Positions 13,710 through 21,258 of a stretch of 24,301 nt of DNA are shown in pieces. Location: assembly GCA_025924295.1 (NCBI GenBank), contig JAICEG010000016.1:1-24301 (forward strand), given 5' to 3'. The notes under the pieces are model-generated. The model saw nothing but the letters and a program-made list of their open reading frames with translations. It was not told the DNA's origin and did no database searches. Source of the stretch: Vicinamibacteria bacterium (GTDB lineage Bacteria; Acidobacteriota; Vicinamibacteria; Vicinamibacterales; UBA2999). Position numbers and translations under genes: made by a program. Numbering within the stretch: the first letter of the stretch is position 1; each line of letters opens with the position of its first letter.

Positions 13710-14390
13710 CTAGGATCTGTCGAGATCGTTCCACCATTCGACGCGCTGACGCTGCGGGCGCCTGAAGACGAACACGCCGAGAATGCCGGCGGCAAAGCCC
13801 GCGATGTGCGCCCAGAACGCGATGCCGCCGGCGGGCTCGCCTTCCGTCGCGGCGGCAATCGAACCGACGCCGCTGAGCAACTGCATCACGAACCAGACAC
13901 CGAGGAAGAAGATCGCTGGAACCTCGATGATCTGAATGAAGATGAAGAGCGGCAGCAGCGTCACGATGCGCGAGTGAGGGTAGAGAACGAAATACGCGCC
14001 CATCACCCCCGCGACGGCGCCGCTTGCTCCCACCATCGGCACAACTGAATCCGGCACGGTGAGCGTTTGCCCGAGCGCGGCGGCGACGCCACACAGCAGG
14101 TAGAACGCGAGGAAGCGGCCGTGACCCATGCGATCCTCGACGTTGTCACCAAAGATCCACAGGTAGAGCATGTTGCCGCCCACGTGCAGGAAGCCGCCGT
14201 GGAGGAACATCGATGTCAACACGCTGACCCAGGAGAAATAGGCGGGAACCAGGCCGAACGTGAGCACGAACTGATTGACCGCGGGGCCGAGCGTGAACTG
14301 GTACAGGAAGACCAGCACGTTGATCGCGACGAGCGTGATGGTGACGTAGGGCGTCGTGCGGGTTGGGATGACGTCGCGAAGAGGAATCAT
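13710..14390 (-). CDS. Rhomboid-family intramembrane serine protease
   Basis: The 226-residue protein has about six membrane segments. The catalytic dyad is visible: S123 in MVGASGAVAG and H195 in FWAHIAGFAAG. The loop-1 and HxxxN-type motif LHGGFLHVGGNMLYLWIFGDNVED is typical of bacterial rhomboids. It would cleave transmembrane substrates within the inner membrane. ATG 14390 gives the usual short N-terminus (MIPLRDVIPTRTTPYVT). No Shine-Dalgarno is visible before it, and it may be leaderless. The gene is divergent to the zinc-ribbon membrane protein across 59 bp and convergent to the TPR gene. Confidence 0.93.
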   Translation of the reverse strand: MIPLRDVIPTRTTPYVTITLVAINVLVFLYQFTLGPAVNQFVLTFGLVPAYFSWVSVLTSMFLHGGFLHVGGNMLYLWIFGDNVEDRMGHGRFLAFYLLCGVAAALGQTLTVPDSVVPMVGASGAVAGVMGAYFVLYPHSRIVTLLPLFIFIQIIEVPAIFFLGVWFVMQLLSGVGSIAAATEGEPAGGIAFWAHIAGFAAGILGVFVFRRPQRQRVEWWNDLDRS

Positions 14391-14449
14391 CGAATCCAGT
14401 AGTACATTAACAGCGTTCAGAGCCTACAACCGCCGTCGCCTCGGAGCCC

Positions 14450-14764
14450 ATGACCGTGAAGTGCAAAAACTGCGGGACAGAGATCGCCGACAACGCACTG
14501 ATTTGTTACCGCTGTGGTCGAGCGACCACCGAGCCACGCATTACGCCGCCCTCCACCGGATCCGTCTTCGCGCATCGTCGGCGATCGCGTCTGCCGCTGA
14601 TTGCCGTGGCCGTGGTCGTGATCCTGGTCGTGATCCTGCTGGCTTGGTACTTCTTGTCAGGCGGACAACTCCAGGGGCACATGAGGTTCAGCGAGCCGGA
14701 TGGCATGGCACCTATAATTGAACTGGGGATCCTGCAGGTGCACATGTCGTGGATGATGCTCTGA
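14450..14764 (+). CDS. Zinc-ribbon protein with one membrane segment
   Basis: The product has 104 residues. The N-terminus is a zinc_ribbon (MTVKCKNCGTEIADNALICYRCGRA: CxxC near residue 5 and CxxC near 20, given here as one motif in two knuckles). It is followed by a short Pro/Thr linker and one hydrophobic helix LPLIAVAVVVILVVILLAWYFL. The last 35 residues are not conserved in appearance. The coding end overlaps the next gene by 16 nt in another frame and contains a TATAAT box. GGAG (14443-14446) is close to the ATG. The role is unknown; such proteins are common as small membrane-anchored zinc ribbons in this phylum. Confidence 0.75.
   Translation: MTVKCKNCGTEIADNALICYRCGRATTEPRITPPSTGSVFAHRRRSRLPLIAVAVVVILVVILLAWYFLSGGQLQGHMRFSEPDGMAPIIELGILQVHMSWMML
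14713..14718 (+). promoter_or_regulatory. Consensus -10 before the isopropylmalate-synthase-like gene
   Basis: TATAAT lies within the 3' end of the preceding zinc-ribbon gene, 30 nt before GTG 14749. No good -35 is found at 16-18 bp. It may be an internal promoter that lets the enzyme gene be expressed on its own. Confidence 0.35.
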
Positions 14765-15996
14765 TCTTCGACTGGAATCGCGACGCACAGGGCCCGAAGC
14801 CCGCCCAGATCCTGCTCCTCGACGAAACGCTTCGCGACGGATTGCAGTCGCCGTCGGTGCGCGCACCGACCATCGAGCAGAAGCTCCGCATCCTTCATCT
14901 GCTCGACCGTATCGGCATCGACACCGCTGACATCGGATTGCCCGGCGCCGGCCCTCACGTGGCTCGCGATGTCGAGCGCCTGGCCAATGAGATCCTCGAG
15001 TGCCGGCTCCGCGTCCAGGCCAACTGCGCCGCGCGCACGGTCCTCTCGGACATCCAGCCCATTGCCGACATCGTGCAGAAGACGGGGCTGCCGATCGAGT
15101 GCTGCTGCTTCATCGGATCGAGCCCGATTCGCATCTACGCGGAGGACTGGTCGGTCGATTACCTGCAGCGCTGCACGGAAGAGGCGATCACCTTTGGCGT
15201 GCGCCACGGGTTGAAGGTGATGTACGTGACCGAGGATACGACGAGATCGGATCCCGAGACCCTGCGGAGGCTGTTTCAGACAGCCATTGATTCCGGGGCA
15301 TCACGACTGTGCATTGCTGACACCGTCGGTCACGCGACCCCCGCCGGTGCGGGGGCCGTCGTCCGGTTCGTGAAGCGGATTGTGGAGGCGAGCGGCGCCG
15401 ACATCGGCATCGACTGGCACGGGCATCGCGACCGGGACATGGGGACCATCAACAGTCTCGCCGCCCTCGAGGCGGGTGCCACTCGCGTGCACGGCACCAT
15501 GCTGGGTCTGGGTGAACGCGTCGGCAACACGCCGATGGACCTCCTGATGGTGAACATGGTCCTCATGGGCTGGATCGATCGCGATCTGACCCACCTCAAC
15601 GATCTCGTGCAGGCAGTGTCGGCCGCCACCGGCGAGCCGATTCCAGACAACTACCCGGTGTTCGGTCGTGACGCGTTCAGGACGGCAACCGGTGTTCATG
15701 CTGCGGCGGTCGTGAAGGCCTTCCGCAAGAACGACCCTGAACTGGCCGACACGGTGTACTCAGGCGTGCCCGCGCGCCTGGTCGGCAGGCGGCAGCAGAT
15801 CGAGGTCGGGCCGATGTCGGGCAAGTCCAACGTCGTCTTCTGGCTGGAACAACGCAATCTGCCGGTCGACGATGAGCTCGTCGATCGGATCTTCCGCCGC
15901 GCCAAGTCATCGCCCACGGTGCTGACCGAGGCCGAGATCCTGAGGGAGATCTCTGAAAGTTCAAAGTTAGAAGGTCAAAGTAAGAAAGTAAGTTAG
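14749..15996 (+). CDS. Isopropylmalate/homocitrate synthase-like enzyme (HMGL-like TIM barrel)
   Basis: The 415-residue protein contains LLLDETLRDGLQSP (metal-binding D25 and the catalytic Arg of DRE-TIM enzymes) and DWHGHRDRDMGTINSLAA with metal ligands H224 and H226. GTMLGLGERVGNTPMDLLMVN and TGVHAAAVVKAF also match the LeuA/NifV/CimA family. It should condense acetyl-CoA with a 2-oxoacid. The precise substrate (2-oxoisovalerate, 2-oxoglutarate or pyruvate) cannot be told. It lacks the long C-terminal LeuA regulatory domain, so feedback control of the LeuA type is unlikely. The start GTG 14749 overlaps the previous gene by 16 nt. The last 13 residues (ending SKLEGQSKKVS) are encoded by a heptad DNA repeat and are not part of the enzyme fold. 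Confidence 0.87.
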   Translation: MDDALIFDWNRDAQGPKPAQILLLDETLRDGLQSPSVRAPTIEQKLRILHLLDRIGIDTADIGLPGAGPHVARDVERLANEILECRLRVQANCAARTVLSDIQPIADIVQKTGLPIECCCFIGSSPIRIYAEDWSVDYLQRCTEEAITFGVRHGLKVMYVTEDTTRSDPETLRRLFQTAIDSGASRLCIADTVGHATPAGAGAVVRFVKRIVEASGADIGIDWHGHRDRDMGTINSLAALEAGATRVHGTMLGLGERVGNTPMDLLMVNMVLMGWIDRDLTHLNDLVQAVSAATGEPIPDNYPVFGRDAFRTATGVHAAAVVKAFRKNDPELADTVYSGVPARLVGRRQQIEVGPMSGKSNVVFWLEQRNLPVDDELVDRIFRRAKSSPTVLTEAEILREISESSKLEGQSKKVS

Positions 15997-15997
15997 A
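15956..15997. repeat. Heptad repeat overlapping a coding 3' end (site D)
   Basis: Consecutive 7-mers: AAAGTTC (15956), AAAGTTA (15963), GAAGGTC (15970), AAAGTAA (15977), GAAAGTA (15984), AGTTAGA (15991). It is A-rich in a GC-rich setting, codes for the last residues of the isopropylmalate-synthase-like protein, provides its TAG stop, and ends just before the RarD gene. Unlike sites A to C it has no inverted second half. Confidence 0.8.
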
Positions 15998-16007
15998 AGT
16001 GGGCGCT

Positions 16008-16907
16008 ATGACCGGTGTCTGGTACGGCATCGCGGCCTACTCCATCTGGGGCCTTCTCACTCTCTACTGGCGGTTGTTCCCGCACGTCCCTGCGGTACAG
16101 GTGCTCGGTCATCGAATCGTGTGGGCGTTCGTCGTGCTGGCGGCCATCATTGCCGCATCGTGGCCGCGACGACGAACGACGATGCGGTTGCTGACTCCCA
16201 GGGCCATTGGTCTCTATGCCGTTGCTGCGGCGCTCATCAGCATCAACTGGTTCCTGTTCCTGTGGGCGGTGAACAACGGCCTGGTGGTTGCGAGCAGCCT
16301 CGGCTACTTCATCACGCCGCTGGTCAACGTGCTGCTGGGAGTGATCGTGCTTCGCGAACGTCTCCGCGCGATGCAGTGGCTGGCGGTGGCTCTGGCGTTC
16401 GCGGGTGTCGTGCGGCTTGCGCTGGCGTACGGCGGCGTTCCCTGGATCGCGCTGGCACTGGCAGCGAGCTTCGGTGGGTACGGGTTGGTCAAGAAGACAG
16501 CGCCGCTGCCGTCGCTGGAGGGGCTCGCCGTGGAAACGGCAGTTCTTTTCCTGCCGGCGGCGACCTACCTCGTTCTGCTCGACAGGCAGGGAACTGGTGC
16601 GTTTCTCGACAACGGCGTGCTCACCGATGTGCTGCTCGTAATGGCAGGCGGGATCACCATCGTGCCGCTCCTGCTGTTTGCATCAGCTGTTCGAAGGGTA
16701 CCGCTGTCGGTCATCGGCGTCCTTCAGTACATTTCACCGACGATCCAGTTCCTGCTGGGTGTGCTGGTCATTCGCGAACCGTTTACGCAATCGCAGTTGA
16801 GCGGCTTCGTGCTCGTCTGGATGGGTCTCCTGGTCTTCGGTCTCGATGGCGTGCGCACGCGAAGAAGCGCAGCCGTCGCGCCGGTGCTCGACGAGGGCGC
16901 GGCGTGA
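16008..16907 (+). CDS. rarD: RarD-type EamA/DMT transporter
   Basis: The 299-residue protein has about ten membrane segments in two EamA halves. The RarD signature at the start is clear: GIAAYSIWGLLTLYWRLFPHVPAVQVLGHRIVW. SINWFLFLWAVNNGLVVASSLGYFITPLVNVLLG and the C-terminal GVLQYISPTIQFLLGVLVIREPFT also match. RarD proteins (drug/metabolite transporter superfamily) are thought to export small metabolites; the substrate is unknown. I use ATG 16008, because homologues begin just before the first helix; GTG 15999 is possible. Its TGA overlaps the ATG of the next gene (TGATG), indicating coupled translation. Confidence 0.9.
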   Translation: MTGVWYGIAAYSIWGLLTLYWRLFPHVPAVQVLGHRIVWAFVVLAAIIAASWPRRRTTMRLLTPRAIGLYAVAAALISINWFLFLWAVNNGLVVASSLGYFITPLVNVLLGVIVLRERLRAMQWLAVALAFAGVVRLALAYGGVPWIALALAASFGGYGLVKKTAPLPSLEGLAVETAVLFLPAATYLVLLDRQGTGAFLDNGVLTDVLLVMAGGITIVPLLLFASAVRRVPLSVIGVLQYISPTIQFLLGVLVIREPFTQSQLSGFVLVWMGLLVFGLDGVRTRRSAAVAPVLDEGAA

Positions 16908-17404
16908 TGGCGGCGATCGCGGTGCGTCAGGCGAAGGCGCCCGACGCGGCGATCATCCACGGCATGCTGGAAGAGGCCGCTGGCTGGGTCGACGCGATGG
17001 GGGTCGTTATGTGGGACGAGGGCGAGTTGGACCCGGGCCGGGTCGACAGCGACGTTGCGGCCGGACAGTTCTTCATCGCCGACGTGGACGGGGAAGCCGC
17101 CGGTGCAGTCAGGTTTCAGCTCGAGGATCAGCTCTTCTGGCCCGACCTGCGGGGAGATGATTCGGCGTTCATTCATCGCCTGGTCGTACGCCGACGCTTC
17201 AGGGGGCAAGGAGTGTCGACGGCCCTGATGCGGTGGGCCCTGTCACACGCACGCGAGCTCGACAAGCGATGGTTGCGGTTGGACTGCGATGCGAACCGAC
17301 CGAAGCTGCGCTCGATGTACGAGGGGTTCGGGTTCCGATTTCACAGCTTTCGACAGGTCGGCCCCTACTACGTGGCGCGCTACGAGTATCGGCTGAGCGA
17401 ATGA
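16907..17404 (+). CDS. GNAT-family N-acetyltransferase
   Basis: The product has 165 residues and the GNAT fold. The acetyl-CoA binding motif A is visible in FIHRLVVRRRFRGQGVSTALM (R-x-x-G-Q-G pattern), followed by the motif B region LRLDCDANRPKLRSMYEGFGF. The substrate is unknown. It starts at ATG 16907 within the TGATG overlap with rarD, so the two are translated together. It ends only 3 nt before the stop codon of the convergent secreted-protein gene. Confidence 0.9.
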   Translation: MAAIAVRQAKAPDAAIIHGMLEEAAGWVDAMGVVMWDEGELDPGRVDSDVAAGQFFIADVDGEAAGAVRFQLEDQLFWPDLRGDDSAFIHRLVVRRRFRGQGVSTALMRWALSHARELDKRWLRLDCDANRPKLRSMYEGFGFRFHSFRQVGPYYVARYEYRLSE

Positions 17405-17407
17405 GCG

Positions 17408-18424
17408 CTACCTGGTCCCGCCTTCGTCTGCGCGCGCAGCGCTGAGGATGTTGCGCATGCCGTAGTTGCCTTCGTGGCAGGCGTATTCGTACACGACGTA
17501 GTCGTCCTGCATCCGGATTGGCAGCGCCATCTTGAACGGCTGCGTGTAAGTTTTCGGATCCTCGATCGTCACTTCCCACTGAATCGTCTTCGCATCCACT
17601 CGCGTGAAGCGTTCGACCAGGCGCATGGCATCGCTGTGTCTCAGGCCATTGCCATTGAAGCCGATGCTCATCTTGTCGGTGAAGTTCGTGGTCACGACGA
17701 CCAGCGTCTCGCCTTCGAAGTGGCCGCGCGCATCCCCCATGTACTGACGGATGGTGCCGCCGATATGCGCGGTCTTACCGATCGGGATGATCCGCGGCTC
17801 ATGGATCATCTCGTAACTGATGGCGACGACACCCGGGCCTTGAACGATGTTGAGTCCATTGCCGTACGGCCGCGGGAGCAGCGACCCGACGACGCCACGC
17901 GAGATGCAGCGATCGAAGTTGGTGAGGTCTTCCGGGCCGTTGAAGGGACCGGTCCCGAAGCTGCCGCGATCGCGTCCGGCCGCGCGCTTCTGCGCCTCGG
18001 GTGTGACCGCGGGAATCCGCCCGTTCGACGGGTGAACGACGAACGAGGTTTGACGAACCGGCTGGGAGGCATTTTCCCCCCAATGGTCGGGCGGCCCGAC
18101 GGGCGCCGGACCGGTGCGAGTCGCGTTGGCGGCAGCTTCGGCCGCCTTGCGCCGCGCCTCTTCTTGTTGCCTGGCTCGCTGCGCGAGGTCCTCGTCAGTC
18201 AGGAACAACTTGTCGCCGAGTGCCTCGGGCCGTTCGATCGGCACGCCGATCGTGTCATCCGTCGTCCAGGTTCCCTGGAGGTCGGGGTCGCCCCACGGGG
18301 TGCGCGGCAGATTGCCGTTCGAACCCGGGGTCTGCGCCATGGCGATTCCGGCGGCGATCGAGATCGAGACGATGGCCACAGCCATCCCGGCGGTCACGTG
18401 ACCAGACAGCGCACGACGAGTCAT
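17408..18424 (-). CDS. Secreted protein of unknown function (DPDLQGTW type)
   Basis: The 338-residue protein has an N-terminal signal segment (AGMAVAIVSISIAAGIAMAQT) followed by PRTPWGDPDLQGTWT, an opening seen in many secreted Acidobacteriota proteins of unknown role. A charged helical segment (DLAQRARQQEEARRKAAEAAANA) follows. Then comes a beta-rich C-terminal domain (MIHEPRIIPIGKTAHIGG, GHFEGETLVVVTTNFTDK, VERFTRVDAKTIQWEVTIEDP). No catalytic motif is recognised. GGAGGA 6 nt upstream supports ATG 18424. The 179 bp upstream to the permease stop shows no clear promoter match. Confidence 0.8.
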   Translation of the reverse strand: MTRRALSGHVTAGMAVAIVSISIAAGIAMAQTPGSNGNLPRTPWGDPDLQGTWTTDDTIGVPIERPEALGDKLFLTDEDLAQRARQQEEARRKAAEAAANATRTGPAPVGPPDHWGENASQPVRQTSFVVHPSNGRIPAVTPEAQKRAAGRDRGSFGTGPFNGPEDLTNFDRCISRGVVGSLLPRPYGNGLNIVQGPGVVAISYEMIHEPRIIPIGKTAHIGGTIRQYMGDARGHFEGETLVVVTTNFTDKMSIGFNGNGLRHSDAMRLVERFTRVDAKTIQWEVTIEDPKTYTQPFKMALPIRMQDDYVVYEYACHEGNYGMRNILSAARADEGGTR

Positions 18425-18603
18425 GCCAGCTCCTCCAGCGTGAGGATGCTATCACCCTTCAGGCTACCAACTCCGCCCCGCACAATTCCCGACGTTCGCC
18501 GACTGGCACCGCCGTTCCAAGGCTGCACGACCCGCCATTCCACAACCGAAGTGCGGGTGGCCGGCGGCCTGCGGCTTATGCTGCTGTCCTGGCGCGGCTC
18601 GCC

Positions 18604-21231
18604 TCACTCGGTGCGTAGCGCCTGCGCAAGCGGTGCGTGAGCGGCGCGCGCAGCTGGGATCAGCGCGGCCATGGCGGCCATCAGGAGCACGATTCCGAGA
18701 ACGCCGGCAATGGTCACGGGGTCCGACGGCGAGACGCCGAACAGCATGCCCGTCAGCAGGCGGGTGAACGCCGCGGCCAGGACGAGGCCTGACACGCAGG
18801 CGACCGCGACCACCCCGAACACTTGGGTGAGAAAGTGCCGCAGGACAGAGAAACGCGCGGCTCCGAGCGCCAAGCGCAGTCCGACTTCACGCCGCTTCAG
18901 GCCGACGACGTAGCTCAAAGTACCGTAGACACCTAGGCAGGCCAGCGACAATGCGGTCAGCGCAAACAGCCCGAGCAGGATCGTGCGCAGCCGAGTCTCG
19001 GCATATGCACGGCCGAGGTGCTGCTCCAGCGGCGCTGTGTCGTATACGGCCCGCAACGGCTCGAGTTCTTTCAACTTCGCGCGGACCGCAGTCGTCAGGG
19101 CTCCGGGCGCTCCGGCGGTTCGAACGAGGTACCACGGATTTGGCGTGGCTCCGATGTCGCAGGCGTAGACGACCGGCGTCGGCTCCTGATCGATGGCGGC
19201 CTCGCGAGCGTTGGCCACGATGCCGACGACGCGCGAGGGGAAGACAAAACCGCGCGGGACCAACTGGAGCCCAATGACCGAACGGCCCACAAAGTACCTG
19301 TCCGCGAACACGCGGTTCACCATCGCCTGACCCGCCGACCGCCGCGCTGCTCCCGTGGCCGGATGCCTGCAGAGGTCACCGGACACGATGGGGATCTGCA
19401 TCGTGGCGAAATAGCTCGGAGAGACGATACGGTACTCCGCGGTCACCGGTGGGCCCGCGTCGGCGGTTTCCGAAGTGACTAGGATCTCGGCGGGCCCGGC
19501 TCCCGCGGCCGGCACTCCTGAAAGCGAGGTGGTGGTCGCCACCGCCTCGATGCCCGGCAGCGCCGCGACCGCCGCCAGCGTTGCGGTGACACGGCGGATC
19601 ACGGGATCTCCCCGTTCGCTCCACGGCGCGTAGACACGAAATGCGAGCACACGAGACGCGTCGAATCCCGCTTCGACGTTGGCGAGACGCTCGAAGCTTC
19701 GCAGCAGCAGTCCGGCGCCGACAAGCAGCGTCACAGACAACGCCACCTGCACGCCCACCAGCAGCCATTGCAGCGCGTGTCGCGGGGCGACGCGACCCCC
19801 GCCGCCGGACGGCGCCAACCAGCCACTGCCGTGGCTGCCGCGCAGCGTCGGGACCACGCCGCACGCCAGCGAGACGATCACCGCCACCACAATGGTGTAG
19901 ACCAGAATGCGGCCGTCGAGACCGACCTCGTCGAGCCGCGGCAGATCCGGTGCGAGGCGCCGCAGGGCTCCGGATGTGCCGGCCGCGACGAGCAGACCTA
20001 CGGTCGCCCCGGCCACCGCTAGGAGCGTCGCCTCCGTGAGCAATTGCGCCGCGACGGCCCGTCGGGACGCGCCGAGGGAGTAGCGAACGGCGACCTCCTG
20101 CTGACGCTGGGCGCCGCGCGCGAGCAGGAGCGTGGCGATGTTCGTACACGCGATCAACAGCAGCACCGATACCGCCCCGAACAGCAACCACAGGGATCGG
20201 CCGACGGTCCCGACCACGGCGTCCTTGAGCGGGGTGACGGCCACGGTCATGTCGCGATCGGTGTCCGGGAACTGCTCTCCAAGCCGCTGCTGGACGGTGG
20301 CCAGATCGGCACGCGCCTGGTCGATCGTCACGCCGGCCTTTAGCCGGCCGATCGCGGTCATGAACGCGAAGTCGGCCTGCCGGCTCCGCATCCACGGCGC
20401 ATCGATTTTCAGCGCCGACCAGCTGCCGACCTCGGGGTCGGGGAATACGAACGAGGGCGGCATCACGCCGGCCACTTCGAATGACACCGTGCCGATGACG
20501 TCGGCTGCTTGCACCGTGCGGCCCGGCGCCCCGGGGTCCCCGTCTAACCGGTCTCTCCAGAAGCGATCGCTCACGAGCAAGGTGGTCGGCGTCCCAAAGC
20601 TGTGCGCTTTGTCATCGAGGCCTCGCCCAAGCGCCGGGGTCAGCCCGAGCACTTCGAGGAACCGGGGGCCCACGCCCGCGTATCGCGTCCGTTCCGGCAA
20701 CTGCCGGCTGCTGTCGGTTGCGTCGTAAAGGCTGTAGCCGCTGATTGCCTCGAACGTGGAGTTAAGGCGATTCCAGTCCTCGATGCGCGCCGGCGTGGAA
20801 AAAGCAGTCTGCGTGTGGCGGCGCACTTCCGACAGGCGCACTAAGCGACCGCTCTCCCGATAGGGAAGTGCCCGCAGCACAATCGCGTCGATGGCCGAAA
20901 ACACGGCGGTGTTGGCGCCGATGCCGAGCGCCAGGGTCAGCACCACCGACACCGTGAAGCCGGGCGTACGACACAGCGCCCGTGCGGCGTGCCGTACGTT
21001 CCGAAACAGCGCGTCGAGCCAGAGCGTGATGGCCACGTCGCGCGTGCGTTCGGCCTGCGCGAGCGGGTTGCCGAACTGGATCCGGGCCAGCCGGCGGGCC
21101 TCGTCGGCGCTCAACCCGTCGTGTTGCAGCTGCGCGGTGCTCTCTTCGATGTGAAAGGCAATTTCACGTTCGATCTCACGCTGGTGGTGTTCCGGGCGCA
21201 GGGTGTTCCACAGACGGCGCAGCCAGGACAT
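18604..21231 (-). CDS. ADOP-family MacB/FtsX-like permease
   Basis: The 875-residue protein has the ADOP arrangement. A cytoplasmic N-terminal region (about 1-80, EREIAFHIEESTAQLQHDGLSADEARRLARIQFGN) is followed by a first membrane helix in FTVSVVLTLALGIGANTAVFSA. A periplasmic MacB_PCD domain comes next, then an FtsX unit (LLLIACTNIATLLLARGAQRQQE, VRYSLGASRRAVAAQLLTEA). A second periplasmic domain and a second FtsX unit (LACLGVYGTLSYVVGLKRREVGLRLALGAAR) end the protein. No ATP-binding subunit is encoded nearby, as is usual for these orphan permeases. It lies 27 nt downstream of the frameshifted paralogue and PadR on the same strand, so it is probably part of that operon. The transport substrate is unknown. 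The frame is intact. Confidence 0.92.
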   Translation of the reverse strand: MSWLRRLWNTLRPEHHQREIEREIAFHIEESTAQLQHDGLSADEARRLARIQFGNPLAQAERTRDVAITLWLDALFRNVRHAARALCRTPGFTVSVVLTLALGIGANTAVFSAIDAIVLRALPYRESGRLVRLSEVRRHTQTAFSTPARIEDWNRLNSTFEAISGYSLYDATDSSRQLPERTRYAGVGPRFLEVLGLTPALGRGLDDKAHSFGTPTTLLVSDRFWRDRLDGDPGAPGRTVQAADVIGTVSFEVAGVMPPSFVFPDPEVGSWSALKIDAPWMRSRQADFAFMTAIGRLKAGVTIDQARADLATVQQRLGEQFPDTDRDMTVAVTPLKDAVVGTVGRSLWLLFGAVSVLLLIACTNIATLLLARGAQRQQEVAVRYSLGASRRAVAAQLLTEATLLAVAGATVGLLVAAGTSGALRRLAPDLPRLDEVGLDGRILVYTIVVAVIVSLACGVVPTLRGSHGSGWLAPSGGGGRVAPRHALQWLLVGVQVALSVTLLVGAGLLLRSFERLANVEAGFDASRVLAFRVYAPWSERGDPVIRRVTATLAAVAALPGIEAVATTTSLSGVPAAGAGPAEILVTSETADAGPPVTAEYRIVSPSYFATMQIPIVSGDLCRHPATGAARRSAGQAMVNRVFADRYFVGRSVIGLQLVPRGFVFPSRVVGIVANAREAAIDQEPTPVVYACDIGATPNPWYLVRTAGAPGALTTAVRAKLKELEPLRAVYDTAPLEQHLGRAYAETRLRTILLGLFALTALSLACLGVYGTLSYVVGLKRREVGLRLALGAARFSVLRHFLTQVFGVVAVACVSGLVLAAAFTRLLTGMLFGVSPSDPVTIAGVLGIVLLMAAMAALIPAARAAHAPLAQALRTE

Positions 21232-21258
21232 TTGGCGCTCCCTACGCGTGTGTGAGCG

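Noticed and set aside
17474..18640. 388-codon plus-strand open frame
   Set aside because: It is antisense to the secreted protein gene, which has a signal peptide and a GGAGGA ribosome-binding site.
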